Source: Methylobacterium sp. J-068 (GTDB taxonomy: Bacteria; Pseudomonadota; Alphaproteobacteria; Rhizobiales; Beijerinckiaceae). Taken from it: a stretch of DNA of 64,000 nucleotides. Made by a program: the position numbers and the translations under genes. The stretch's first letter is position 1, and each line of letters starts with the position of its first letter. The notes below the pieces were generated by a model. The model was not told where the DNA came from. It saw only the letters and a list, made by a program, of their open reading frames with translations, and did not search any database. Of this stretch, positions 1 to 7,877 are shown one piece after another. The stretch covers positions 1 through 64,000 of the forward strand of contig NZ_JAKSXY010000099.1 of NCBI RefSeq assembly GCF_022829445.1. The letters are read 5' to 3'.

Positions 1-2
1 GC

Positions 3-185
3 CAGAAGACCTTCGTCGACACCCTGATGAAGGCCAACGACCGCACCATCGGCATCCTGGTGGACGCCGACGTGGAAGAGGAGTCGACCAAGCTCAAGGC
101 GCTCCAGACCCAGCAGCAGCTGGCGACCCAATCCCTCAGCATCGCCAACGGCGCGGGCGCCGGCCTGCTCTCGCTCTTCCGCTGA
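3..185 (+). CDS. Flagellin, C-terminal fragment (partial at window edge)
   Basis: The open frame enters from the left edge and ends with TGA at 183-185, giving 60 residues. The last residues (QTQQQLATQSLSIAN, then LLSLFR) are the typical flagellin D0 C-terminal helix, which packs against the N-terminal helix in the filament and is read by the export apparatus. The start and most of the protein lie outside the window. Several flagellin paralogues are common in this group, so no specific gene symbol is given. Confidence 0.85.
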   Translation, partial: QKTFVDTLMKANDRTIGILVDADVEEESTKLKALQTQQQLATQSLSIANGAGAGLLSLFR

Positions 186-204
186 GCGGCTCGCGCCCTG
201 AGGC

Positions 205-696
205 TCAGACCTCCTCGTCCGGCTCTTCGCCGAGGGCCCTGCGCATCTGGTCGAGGCAGCCCTGGAGGATGTAGGCGGCGGCCAGCATGTCCACGACCTC
301 GCCGCGCTTGGCCCGCGAGGCATCCGCCGCGATGAGCGCGCGGGTGACGGCGGCGGTGGACAGGCGCTCGTCGCAGTAGAGCACGGGCAGCGGCAGCAGC
401 GGCTTCATGTTGCGCACGAAGGAGCGGGTCGACTGCACGCGCACCCCCTCGCTGCCATCCATGTTGAGGGGCAATCCGATCACGAGGCCGCCGACGCCGT
501 GCGTCTCGCACAGGGTCCGCAGGCGGGCCACGTCGGGAGTGAACTTGACCCGCCGGATGGTCTCGAGGGGCGAGGCGATCTGGCGGCCCACATCCGACAG
601 GGCGAGCCCGATCGTCTTGGTGCCGAGATCGATCCCGATGAGGCGGGGGCCGCCCCGCGACGCCTCCGCGAAGGCCCGCATCTCGGCCTCGTCCAT
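205..696 (-). CDS. ruvX: Putative pre-16S rRNA nuclease / Holliday junction resolvase-like YqgF
   Basis: This is a 163-residue RNase H-fold protein of the YqgF/RuvX family, which acts in 16S rRNA 5'-end maturation and has been proposed as a Holliday junction resolvase. The family motifs are in order: GIDLGTKTIGLALSD near residue 21 with the first catalytic Asp, VIGLPLNMDGSEG in the middle, YCDERLSTAA with the second acidic pair, and DMLAAAYILQ with the last catalytic Asp. Family members are usually 140-160 residues, so the length fits with a short acidic N-terminal extension. It converges on the flagellin gene. The downstream partners gatC-gatA lie about 1 kb away on the other strand. Confidence 0.92.
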   Translation of the reverse strand: MDEAEMRAFAEASRGGPRLIGIDLGTKTIGLALSDVGRQIASPLETIRRVKFTPDVARLRTLCETHGVGGLVIGLPLNMDGSEGVRVQSTRSFVRNMKPLLPLPVLYCDERLSTAAVTRALIAADASRAKRGEVVDMLAAAYILQGCLDQMRRALGEEPDEEV

Positions 697-776
697 GTCC
701 GCCGCTCTCCCGTGACGCGTCCCTCCTGATCGATCCGGCGACGGCCCGCAAGGGAGGGGCCGGATCGCTCCCCGGA

Positions 777-1331
777 TCAGTGCAGGCCGGCCGCGCCCTC
801 GGTGCCGTCGCCGACGAACGCGGTGGGCAGGGGCGCGGCGCCCATGCCGAGGATGCCGCGCACGGCCGCCCCGCGGCTGCGCCGCATCAGGTCCACGAGG
901 TCGGCGCCGCCGAAGCGGATCGATTCGAGGTCGGCGTCCAGCACCCAGATCTCGTACTCGTCGCGTCCCGGCACCACGTCCCAGAACAGGAACGCGCCGG
1001 CCTCGGTCTGGCCGAAGAAGCCCGCGCGCTCGATCACGCTCGGGTCGTCGCCCTCGACCTCGAAGCGGTGGTCCACCCGCTCGGCCAGCACGGACGCGAT
1101 GCTGTGGGCCATGAGTTCAGAGCGCCCGACGAGGTCCGTCTCCGGATCGATGCTCGGGATCGCGACGCGGAAATACCCGTTGGCGAGCCCTGCCCCGAGG
1201 CTCAGGCAGAAGGTCCGGTAGCTCTCGGGCAACGGAAATCCGAGCTCGGCCTCGGCGCGGTCGAGCTCGGCCGCGCTCGAGACCGGCCCCGGCGCGCAGG
1301 GCGCGAACACCGTCTCCCACATCTGAAACAC
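777..1331 (-). CDS. SMI1/KNR4 (SUKH) family protein
   Basis: This 184-residue protein has the SMI1/KNR4 pattern: an N-terminal helix followed by AEAELGFPLPESYRTFCLSLGAG near residues 27-49, then a domain that ends with a predicted acidic strand (YEIWVLDADLESIRFGGADLVDLM). SUKH proteins often act as immunity proteins against nuclease or deaminase toxins in contact-dependent systems, but many stand alone with no known role. No toxin gene is adjacent here, so the role is not assigned. The start codon at 1331 faces a small divergent ORF across a gap with a CtrA-like box. Confidence 0.8.
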   Translation of the reverse strand: MFQMWETVFAPCAPGPVSSAAELDRAEAELGFPLPESYRTFCLSLGAGLANGYFRVAIPSIDPETDLVGRSELMAHSIASVLAERVDHRFEVEGDDPSVIERAGFFGQTEAGAFLFWDVVPGRDEYEIWVLDADLESIRFGGADLVDLMRRSRGAAVRGILGMGAAPLPTAFVGDGTEGAAGLH

Positions 1332-1400
1332 CCTTCCGACGCATTAACGTTAAAGAAACGTTGTCATACCCTTGCGGGGACCCGGGCCGCCAGAGCATCG

Positions 1401-1415
1401 TTAAGCGTTCGTTAA
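1401..1415. promoter_or_regulatory. CtrA-like box TTAA-N7-TTAA
   Basis: The bases TTAA, seven others, TTAA match the full CtrA binding consensus of Alphaproteobacteria. The right half sits inside a perfect 14-bp palindrome (1407-1420). A second closely spaced TTAAC/GTTAA pair occurs about 60 bp away near 1343-1352. The site lies between the divergent SMI1 gene and the small ORF starting at 1435. CtrA control is inferred only from the motif. Confidence 0.5.
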
Positions 1416-1434
1416 CGAACCCGGTGCCGACCCC

Positions 1435-1614
1435 ATGACCTCAGCCGCTCCCGCATCACGTCCGACCCGGCGGGCCATGCCGCTCCGGCACAAGCTGATG
1501 CTGGTCCTGGCCTGCGAGGTCCTGCTCCTCGGCTTCCAGCGGGCCGACCTGACCCCGCGCCGGGCCGGCATCCTCATCGAGGCACCCGCTCTGGCGCACC
1601 ACGTCATCACCTGA
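1435..1614 (+). CDS. Small hypothetical protein, 59 residues
   Basis: The short ORF reads from ATG at 1435 to TGA at 1612-1614. The product starts with a basic Ser/Pro/Arg segment, then has a hydrophobic stretch (LMLVLACEVLLLGF, residues about 22-35) and ends with ILIEAPALAHHVIT. It could be a single-span membrane peptide. It was noticed because it begins 20 bp after a CtrA-like box and lies in an otherwise empty gap. No family was recognised, and coding status is uncertain. Confidence 0.35.
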   Translation: MTSAAPASRPTRRAMPLRHKLMLVLACEVLLLGFQRADLTPRRAGILIEAPALAHHVIT

Positions 1615-1750
1615 AGACCTCCGGCGGGATCGCCCGGATCCGGCCGGCGTTGCGAGCGCGCGAGGGCGGGTGCTATAGCCCGGCGCAACGTGCCACCGCC
1701 CGCGACATCCGCGCGGATGCGGGCGGGCACCGCGAGGATTTGAAGGCAGC

Positions 1751-2038
1751 ATGTCGGTCGACGCAACGACGGTGAGGCGCATCGCGCACCTGGCGCGCAT
1801 CGCGGTGAGCGAGGACGAGGTCGCCCCCCTCCAGGGCGAACTCAACGCGATCCTGGCCTTCGTCGAGCAACTCGGCGCCGTCGACGTGACGGGGATCGAG
1901 CCGATGACCTCCGTGACCCCGATGGCGATGAAGAAGCGGGCCGACTTGGTCACCGACGGGGCCAAGGCCGACGCCATCGTGGCCAACGCGCCCGAAACCG
2001 AGGACCACTACTTCCTCGTGCCGAAGGTGGTCGAGTAG
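1751..2038 (+). CDS. gatC: Asp-tRNA(Asn)/Glu-tRNA(Gln) amidotransferase subunit C
   Basis: GatC (95 residues) is the small stabilising subunit of the GatCAB amidotransferase, which converts misacylated Glu-tRNA(Gln) or Asp-tRNA(Asn) to the correct amide. The family N-terminus [17 protein letters not shown] and the central motif [17 protein letters not shown] are present, and the C-terminus ends in the usual hydrophobic YFLVPKVVE. It is followed by gatA, and gatB comes 2 kb later with two small insertions between, so the three subunits are in one direction. Confidence 0.95.
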   Translation: MSVDATTVRRIAHLARIAVSEDEVAPLQGELNAILAFVEQLGAVDVTGIEPMTSVTPMAMKKRADLVTDGAKADAIVANAPETEDHYFLVPKVVE

Positions 2039-2072
2039 GCGCGACGCGCCCGCACCGCACGCGACCGCAACG

Positions 2073-2109
2073 CGCGGCACCAGTTTCGTCTCCGAATCGG
2101 CCCGGCGCC
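2073..2109. repeat. Intergenic arm of a 37-nt inverted match to gatA
   Basis: This segment between gatC and gatA is the reverse complement of 2603-2639 inside gatA, with 33 of 37 positions identical. Counting G-U pairs, 35 of 37 bases could pair in the gatCA mRNA. The gatA arm encodes the part leading into the [10 protein letters not shown] stretch next to the amidase signature. Confidence 0.75.
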
Positions 2110-2172
2110 CCCACCATGGCGACGGCGTCACGCCGGGGTTCAACAGGACGAGCGCCCAGGACTTTCTCGCAC

Positions 2173-3654
2173 ATGACCTCTCTCAACGAACTCACCCTGG
2201 CGGAGGCCCGCGACGGGCTGAAGGCTGGGGACTTCTCCGCCGCCGACCTGACCCGGGCGCACCTCGCCGCCATGGAGAAGGCGCGCGGCCTGAACGCCTA
2301 CCTCGTCGAGACGCCCGAGCGGGCGCTGGCGATGGCGGACGCCGCCGACGCGAAACTCGCCGCCGGCGAGGCGCGGCCGCTGGAGGGAATCCCGCTCGGG
2401 ATCAAGGACCTGTTCTGCACGGACGGCGTGGCCACCACCGCCGGCTCCAAGATCCTGGAGGGCTTCACGCCCGCTTACGAATCCGCCGTGACGGCCAATC
2501 TCTGGCGCGACGGCGCCGTGATGCTGGGCAAGCTCAACCTCGACGAGTTCGCCATGGGCTCGTCCAACGAGACCTCGGCCTACGGCGACGCCGTCTCGCC
2601 CTGGCGCCGAGCCGGTTCGGAGACGAAGCTGGTGCCGGGCGGCTCGTCCGGTGGCTCGGCGGCGGCGGTGGCGGCCCATCTCTGCCTCGGCGCCACCGCG
2701 ACGGATACGGGCGGCTCGATCCGCCAGCCCGCCGCCTTCACCGGCACGGTCGGCATCAAGCCGACCTACGGCCGCTGCTCGCGCTGGGGCACGGTGGCCT
2801 ACGCCTCCTCGCTGGATCAGGCCGGCCCGATCGCCCGCACCGTGCGCGACTGCGCCATCCTGCTCGGCTCGATGGCGGGCCAGGATTCCCGCGACACCAC
2901 CTGCGCCGACCTGCCGGTGCCCGATTTCGAGGCGGCGGTGACGCGCGGCGTGAAGGGCCTGACCATCGGCATTCCGAAGGAGTATCGGGTCGAGGGCATG
3001 TCCGCCGAGATCCAGGCGCTCTGGGACCGGGGCGCCGAGATGCTCCGGGATGCCGGCGCCACGATCCGCGAGATCTCGTTGCCGCACACCCAGTACGCGC
3101 TGCCGGCCTACTACATCGTCGCCCCCGCCGAGGCCTCCTCGAACCTCGCCCGCTACGACGGCGTGCGCTACGGCCTGCGCGTGCCCGGCAAGGACATCGC
3201 CGGGCTCTACGAGAACACCCGCGCGGCCGGTTTCGGGCGCGAGGTGAAGCGCCGCATCATGATCGGCACCTACGTGCTCTCGGCCGGCTATTACGACGCC
3301 TATTACGTGCGGGCGCAGCGCATCCGCACCCTGATCAAGCGGGACTTCGAGCAGGCCTACGCCGCCGGCATCGACGCGATCCTGACGCCCGCGACCCCGT
3401 CCGCCGCCTTCGGCATCGGCGAGAAGGGCTCGGGCGATCCCGTCGAGATGTACCTGCAGGACGTCTTCACCATCACGGTGAACATGGCGGGCCTGCCCGG
3501 CATCTCGGTGCCGGCGGGCCTCGACGCACAGGGGCTGCCCCTCGGGCTCCAGCTCATCGGCCGTCCCTTCGACGAGGAGACCCTGTTCGCCGCCGCGCAG
3601 GTGATCGAGGAGGCCGCCGGGCGTACCAGGCTGCCGGCCGCGTGGTGGGCATGA
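2173..3654 (+). CDS. gatA: Asp-tRNA(Asn)/Glu-tRNA(Gln) amidotransferase subunit A
   Basis: GatA is the amidase-signature glutaminase of GatCAB. It releases ammonia from glutamine and channels it to GatB. The catalytic Ser-Ser-Lys machinery is visible: the Lys in [20 protein letters not shown] near residue 77, and the Ser pair in [34 protein letters not shown] near residues 155-185. The chosen ATG at 2173 gives 493 residues, the normal family length and an N-terminus [17 protein letters not shown] start at 2116 would add 19 unlikely residues. The stretch 2603-2639 has an inverted copy upstream of the gene. Confidence 0.95.
   Translation: MTSLNELTLAEARDGLKAGDFSAADLTRAHLAAMEKARGLNAYLVETPERALAMADAADAKLAAGEARPLEGIPLGIKDLFCTDGVATTAGSKILEGFTPAYESAVTANLWRDGAVMLGKLNLDEFAMGSSNETSAYGDAVSPWRRAGSETKLVPGGSSGGSAAAVAAHLCLGATATDTGGSIRQPAAFTGTVGIKPTYGRCSRWGTVAYASSLDQAGPIARTVRDCAILLGSMAGQDSRDTTCADLPVPDFEAAVTRGVKGLTIGIPKEYRVEGMSAEIQALWDRGAEMLRDAGATIREISLPHTQYALPAYYIVAPAEASSNLARYDGVRYGLRVPGKDIAGLYENTRAAGFGREVKRRIMIGTYVLSAGYYDAYYVRAQRIRTLIKRDFEQAYAAGIDAILTPATPSAAFGIGEKGSGDPVEMYLQDVFTITVNMAGLPGISVPAGLDAQGLPLGLQLIGRPFDEETLFAAAQVIEEAAGRTRLPAAWWA
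2603..2639. repeat. Coding arm of the 37-nt inverted match
   Basis: This part of gatA pairs with 2073-2109 upstream of the gene (33/37 as inverted repeat). It lies immediately 5' of the codons for the amidase GGSSGGS signature. Confidence 0.75.
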
Positions 3655-3680
3655 GCAAGCTTTTGGTCCCAAGCGCCGGT

Positions 3681-3773
3681 CCCCTCTCCTGGAAGGAGAG
3701 GGACAGGGTGAGGTGTGCGACAGTCACGGACATGGACCACACCTCACCCCAACCCTCTCCTTCCAGGAGAGGG
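3681..3773. repeat. Palindromic intergenic repeat (long imperfect hairpin)
   Basis: Two arms of about 36 bp (3682-3716 and 3738-3773) are near-perfect reverse complements around a short spacer. Each arm contains its own smaller hairpin, CCCTCTCCT / AGGAGAGGG. It lies between gatA and the next small gene. The form is that of a REP/MITE-like dispersed extragenic palindrome; it could also act as an mRNA stabiliser or terminator. Confidence 0.8.
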
Positions 3774-3826
3774 AGCCCGGCGCGATCCAATGACGGACCG
3801 CACACCTCGACCTGGGGGCACACCCG

Positions 3827-4126
3827 ATGACCGTCCCGGTCTATCCCTTCGACGTCTGGATCTGGGCCGCCTTCGACCCGGTGCTCATCGGCATCGCGCT
3901 GGTCATGGGCTGGAAGTCGGACCAGTTCGTGAAGATCATCCTGGTGTCGCTGATGGCCTTCGCGGTCTCGGTGCTGGTGTCGTGGGGCGTCACCGCGATC
4001 GGCATCCCCTGGCCCGCGCCCGTGAGCCACGACGGGCCGACCTTCTTCCCCGTGCGCTGGATCGCGGCCTTCGTCTGGGGCACCCTGGGCTTCCTCGCGC
4101 ACCAGCTCTACCGCCTGCGCGCTTGA
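3827..4126 (+). CDS. Small integral membrane protein, unknown function
   Basis: The 99-residue product has three predicted membrane segments: about 12-27 (AAFDPVLIGIALVMGW), 33-56 (FVKIILVSLMAFAVSVLVSWGVTA) and 77-94 (WIAAFVWGTLGFLAHQL). It lies between gatA and gatB in the same direction, after a palindromic repeat. No family was recognised. Codon use resembles its neighbours, and the open frame has a good ATG, so it is taken as real. Confidence 0.7.
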   Translation: MTVPVYPFDVWIWAAFDPVLIGIALVMGWKSDQFVKIILVSLMAFAVSVLVSWGVTAIGIPWPAPVSHDGPTFFPVRWIAAFVWGTLGFLAHQLYRLRA

Positions 4127-4195
4127 CCGCGCGGGCCGGCACTCCCACCCTTCAGGCGCTTACCGGCGCCCCACCGCACTGATTTCCGGGCCATC

Positions 4196-5668
4196 ATGAC
4201 CGCAGCCGTGAACCCAAAAAAACTCATCAAGGGCGGCCTGCACGACTGGGAGGTCGTGATCGGCATGGAGATCCACGCCCAGGTCACGAGCCGCTCGAAG
4301 CTGTTCTCCGGCGCCTCGACGGAATTCGGCGGCGAGCCGAACGATCACGTCTCCCTGGTCGACGCGGCGATGCCCGGCATGCTGCCCGTCATCAACGAGG
4401 AATGCGTGGCCCAGGCCGTGCGCACCGGTCTCGGGCTCAAAGCGCGGATCAACCATCGCTCGGTGTTCGACCGGAAGAACTACTTCTATCCGGACCTGCC
4501 GCAGGGCTACCAGATCTCGCAGTTCAAAGACCCGATCGTCGGCGAGGGCGAGGTGCTGGTCGATCTGCCCGACGGCGAGTCGATCACGGTGGGCATCGAG
4601 CGGCTGCACCTCGAGCAGGATGCCGGCAAGTCCCTGCACGACCAGAACCCGACCCAGAGCTTCGTCGACCTGAACCGTTCGGGCGTCGCCCTGATGGAGA
4701 TCGTCTCGCGTCCGGATCTGCGCTCCTCCGAGGAGGCGCGCGCCTACGTGACCAAGCTGCGCACGATCCTGCGCTACCTCGGCACCTGCGACGGCGACAT
4801 GGAGAAGGGCTCCTTACGCGCCGACGTCAACGTCTCGGTGCGAAAGGTCGGCGACCCGCTCGGCACCCGCTGCGAGATCAAGAACGTCAACTCGATCCGC
4901 TTCATCGGGCAGGCCATCGAGACCGAGGCGCGCCGCCAGATCGCGATCATCGAGGATGGCGGCACGATCAGCCAGGAGACCCGCCTGTTCGATCCGGGCA
5001 AGGGCGAGACCCGCTCCATGCGCTCGAAGGAAGAGGCGCACGATTACCGCTACTTCCCCGACCCGGACCTGCTGCCGCTGGAATTCGACCAGGCCTATGT
5101 GGACGCCCTGGCCGAGGGCCTGCCCGAATTGCCAGACGCCAAGAAGGCGCGCTTCATCGAGAGCTACGGCCTCAGCGCCTACGATGCCGGCGTGCTCATC
5201 GCCGAGCGCGCCTCGGCCGATTATTTCGAGGCGGTGGCGAAGGGCCGCGACGGCAAGGCCGCCGCGAACTGGGTCATCAACGAGCTGTTCGGCCGCCTCA
5301 ACAAGGAGGGCCACAGCATCGAGACGAGCCCGGTCTCGGCCGATCAGCTCGGCGCCATCGTCGATCTCATCGGCGAGGGGGTGATCTCGGGCAAGATCGC
5401 CAAGGATCTGTTCGAGGTCGTCTGGTCCGAGGGCGGTGAGCCGCGCGCGCTGGTCGAATCACGCGGCATGCGTCAGGTCACCGACACGGGCGCCATCGAG
5501 GCGGCGGTGGACGACATCATCGCCAAAAATCCCGACAAGGTTGCCCAGGCCCGCGAGAAGCCGACCCTGCTCGGCTGGTTCGTTGGCCAGACCATGAAGG
5601 CCACCGGCGGCAAGGCGAACCCGGCAGCCGTGAACGCCCTGCTCAAGGCCAAGCTCGGAATCGAGTAG
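4196..5668 (+). CDS. gatB: Asp-tRNA(Asn)/Glu-tRNA(Gln) amidotransferase subunit B
   Basis: GatB is the kinase/tRNA-binding subunit. It activates the misacylated Glu or Asp and transfers the ammonia made by GatA. The PET112/GatB signature is clear: [22 protein letters not shown] near residue 20, [19 protein letters not shown] near residue 90, and [17 protein letters not shown] near residue 160. The C-terminal YqeY-like tail follows, ending with [24 protein letters not shown]. The 490-residue length is normal for the family. It completes the GatCAB set with gatC and gatA upstream. Confidence 0.96.
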   Translation: MTAAVNPKKLIKGGLHDWEVVIGMEIHAQVTSRSKLFSGASTEFGGEPNDHVSLVDAAMPGMLPVINEECVAQAVRTGLGLKARINHRSVFDRKNYFYPDLPQGYQISQFKDPIVGEGEVLVDLPDGESITVGIERLHLEQDAGKSLHDQNPTQSFVDLNRSGVALMEIVSRPDLRSSEEARAYVTKLRTILRYLGTCDGDMEKGSLRADVNVSVRKVGDPLGTRCEIKNVNSIRFIGQAIETEARRQIAIIEDGGTISQETRLFDPGKGETRSMRSKEEAHDYRYFPDPDLLPLEFDQAYVDALAEGLPELPDAKKARFIESYGLSAYDAGVLIAERASADYFEAVAKGRDGKAAANWVINELFGRLNKEGHSIETSPVSADQLGAIVDLIGEGVISGKIAKDLFEVVWSEGGEPRALVESRGMRQVTDTGAIEAAVDDIIAKNPDKVAQAREKPTLLGWFVGQTMKATGGKANPAAVNALLKAKLGIE

Positions 5669-5724
5669 GGGGGTATGCGCCCTACCCCCATGAGGGCGGG
5701 CCGCCCTGGTGCGGGACCGACGCC

Positions 5725-6244
5725 GTGACTCCGACGCTCGCTGTAGCGATCCGCCGTCTCGGCCCGCACGACGCGGCGGCGTTCCGTGCCCTGCGCCTCG
5801 ACGGCCTCGCCCGGCACCCGGAGGCGTTCGGGGCCTCGTGGGAAGTGGAATCCCGCCAGCCGCTGGCGTGGTTCACCGCGACCCTGGAGGGCCAAGCCGT
5901 GTTCGGCGCCTGGTGCGGGCAGGGCGAACTGGTCGGCGTCGCGGGACTCTACGTGCCCGAGGCGCCCAAGCTCCGCCACAAGGGCACGTTGTGGGGCGTC
6001 TTCGTCAGCCCGGCCGCCCGTGGAACGGGCATCGGCTCGGGGCTCATCGCCGCCGTGCTCGGCCATGCATCCGCGTGGGTGGAGGATGTCGCTCTGTCGG
6101 TGGGTGCCACCAATCAGGAAGCGATCCGACGCTACGAGGCAGCCGGTTTCGCGCGTTACGCGCCTGGAACCGCGCGCCCTGAAGGTCAACGATGTCTTCT
6201 ACGACGAAGTCTTGATGGTTCTTGCTCTTAACCGCCAAGATTGA
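5725..6244 (+). pseudogene. GNAT acetyltransferase gene with a C-terminal frameshift
   Basis: A GNAT-fold N-acetyltransferase starts at GTG 5725 with IRRLGPHDAAAFRALRLDGLARHPEAFG and has the acetyl-CoA loop VFVSPAARGTGIGSGLIAAVL near residues 93-113. The last helix/strand begins correctly (EAIRRYEAAGFARY) but then leaves the expected frame at about 6160-6163. The family ending EPRALKVNDVFYDEVLMVL continues in the +1 frame to TGA at 6242-6244. One extra base in the run TACGCGCCTGG explains this. Read as is, translation stops at 6231 with an unrelated tail. It is either a recent pseudogene or a sequencing error. Confidence 0.75.
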
Positions 6245-6665
6245 ACAAGATCAACCGGCGGCGGAAGCGGCCGAAGTGGGGCTGGTGCATGTCCGAAGTC
6301 GTGCCGTGTGGCCGCTTCTGCGCCCCTGGAGACCGCTTCCGTCCCGTGATTCGCGTGTGCGCTGCTCAGCGTCCGGGTCGAATTACACCCGGATGATCGC
6401 CGCAGCCGCCTGCTGGGGTGGCGTCATTCCCAAATCTCCTGCGTCTCGTCGGTCATGATCGTTATCCGATCAAGGCCTCCTCGTTGCTTGAGCTGTGCTT
6501 TGCCGTCGAAGCACTCGACTAAGGTGCGACCCAATCGCGAAGACGTCAAGGCCCTATTTATGCGTTTTTGCGATCGTATTGTTTCCCGTCTCGACAGCCT
6601 TAAAAATTCCTGTCGGCACAGGCCCTTGGCCCACGGCGCGACCTCGTCCTCCCCGGCAGGTGGCC
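6245..6665. other. 420-bp gap without a convincing gene
   Basis: The segment has lower GC than its surroundings, particularly 6440-6610, and no ORF with family features. A minus-strand open stretch ending at 6424 would encode a peptide finishing with LDRITIMTDETQEIWE, but it has no credible ATG start. It could be a decayed gene or acquired DNA. Confidence 0.5.
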
Positions 6666-7679
6666 TCAGGGCGTCGGCGCCGTCGCGCCGGAGAAGCGGC
6701 CGCGCAGGCGGGCGAGCCAGTCCTCGCGGTGGCGGCCGGGTTCTCCCACCGAGACGGTGGCGGTCATGCCCGCCACCAGGGTGATGCCGTCCGGCACGGC
6801 CTCGATCCGGATGCGCACGGGCACGCGCTGGGCGAGCCGAACCCAGGTGTAGACCGGGTCGACGTTCGGCAGCCCCTGCGTGCTCGCCGCGGCATTGGCC
6901 GTGCTGATGCCGAGCGTGATGCTCTCCACGGTGCCGCGGATCAGCGGATCGTAGCCGAGGAGTTCGGCCGAGACCGGGTCGCCCACGTGGATATGGGCCA
7001 TCTTGGTCTCCTCGAAATAGCCGTCGATCCAGAACGAGTCGGTGTCGATCACCGCGATGTTGACGGTGCCGGTGGTGGCATAGTCGCCGGTGCGCAGGAG
7101 GAGGTTGGTCACCCGGCCGTTCACGGGGGAGCGCACCTGCGTACGCTGCAGGTTGATCTTGGCCTGGGAGAGCTGCGCCTTGGCCGAGGCCAGAGCCGCC
7201 TCCGCGATCTTGGCGGTGCCGGCATATTGCTGCTTCTCCTCCACGGAGGTGGACAGCGTGGTGAGCGCCTCGCGCCGGGCCGCCTGGGTGCGCTTGACCT
7301 GGAGGTCGGCCTCCCGGTTCTCGACCTCGGCCTCGGCGGAGGTGACGGAGACCTCGAAGTCGAACGGGTCGATGACGTAGAGGACGTCGCCCTTGCGCAC
7401 GGGCTGGTTGTCGTCGACCCGCAGCTCCGTGATCTGGCCCGAGACCTGCGGCGCCACGCTCGCCACCTGGACCCGCACCCGTCCGTCGCGGGTCCAGGGC
7501 GCGGTGACGTAGAACTGCCAGACCAGAGCCGCCGCCACGAAGGCGCAGGCGAGGATGATCACCGTCGCGAGGATCCGCAGGACGCGGCGCCCGCGCCCGG
7601 CCCGGCGCGGGCTCGTGTCCGGGCTCCGGTCCCGCCCGGCATCGGTGGCGGGCGCGTCTTTGGTCTTGTCGTCGGCCAT
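6666..7679 (-). CDS. HlyD/EmrA-type membrane fusion protein of an aromatic-acid efflux pump (AaeA-like)
   Basis: This 337-residue periplasmic adaptor has an N-terminal cytoplasmic tail with charged repeats, one membrane span near residues 34-54 (LRILATVIILACAFVAAALVW), a biotinyl-lipoyl half motif VAPQVSGQITELRVDDNQPVRKGDVLYVID, a coiled-coil hairpin (residues about 115-175), and the return lipoyl part RTQVRSPVNGRVTNLLLRTGDY. It is the last gene of a minus-strand operon with a DUF1656 protein and a FUSC permease, the AaeX-AaeA-AaeB arrangement known for p-hydroxybenzoate efflux. The substrate here is inferred only from that arrangement. Confidence 0.88.
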   Translation of the reverse strand: MADDKTKDAPATDAGRDRSPDTSPRRAGRGRRVLRILATVIILACAFVAAALVWQFYVTAPWTRDGRVRVQVASVAPQVSGQITELRVDDNQPVRKGDVLYVIDPFDFEVSVTSAEAEVENREADLQVKRTQAARREALTTLSTSVEEKQQYAGTAKIAEAALASAKAQLSQAKINLQRTQVRSPVNGRVTNLLLRTGDYATTGTVNIAVIDTDSFWIDGYFEETKMAHIHVGDPVSAELLGYDPLIRGTVESITLGISTANAAASTQGLPNVDPVYTWVRLAQRVPVRIRIEAVPDGITLVAGMTATVSVGEPGRHREDWLARLRGRFSGATAPTP

Positions 7680-7682
7680 TGC

Positions 7683-7877
7683 TCAGAGGAACACGATCAG
7701 GAGGGCGAGGATGCAGACGTAGAGGCCGGCCTCCGCCAGGGGCGGGTTGGCGACGTAGCGGCCGATGCGCAGGCGCGCGAACAGGAAGCGCAAGGCCACG
7801 AGGATCGCCAGCGCCCCGGCCGCGTAGGCGACGAAGGGCGAGAGCAGCACGCCGCCGAGGTCGAGGTCGCTCCGCAT
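7683..7877 (-). CDS. DUF1656 small membrane protein (AaeX-like)
   Basis: The 64-residue protein has two hydrophobic segments (about residues 10-29 and 45-64), starting MRSDLDLGGVLLSPFVAYAAGALAILVAL. This is the normal size and shape of DUF1656/AaeX, which always accompanies HlyD and FUSC genes. It overlaps the stop of the FUSC gene by one base and precedes the HlyD gene by 3 bp, so the three are translated together. Confidence 0.85.
   Translation of the reverse strand: MRSDLDLGGVLLSPFVAYAAGALAILVALRFLFARLRIGRYVANPPLAEAGLYVCILALLIVFL

Noticed and set aside
2140..3672. Long minus-strand ORF opposite gatA
   Set aside because: It is a shadow of gatA in high-GC sequence: rich in Gly, Arg, Ala, without domain motifs, and fully overlapped by a well-supported gene.
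6222..6458. 78-codon plus-strand ORF after the GNAT gene
   Set aside because: It begins in the GNAT 3' end and has no family features or RBS.
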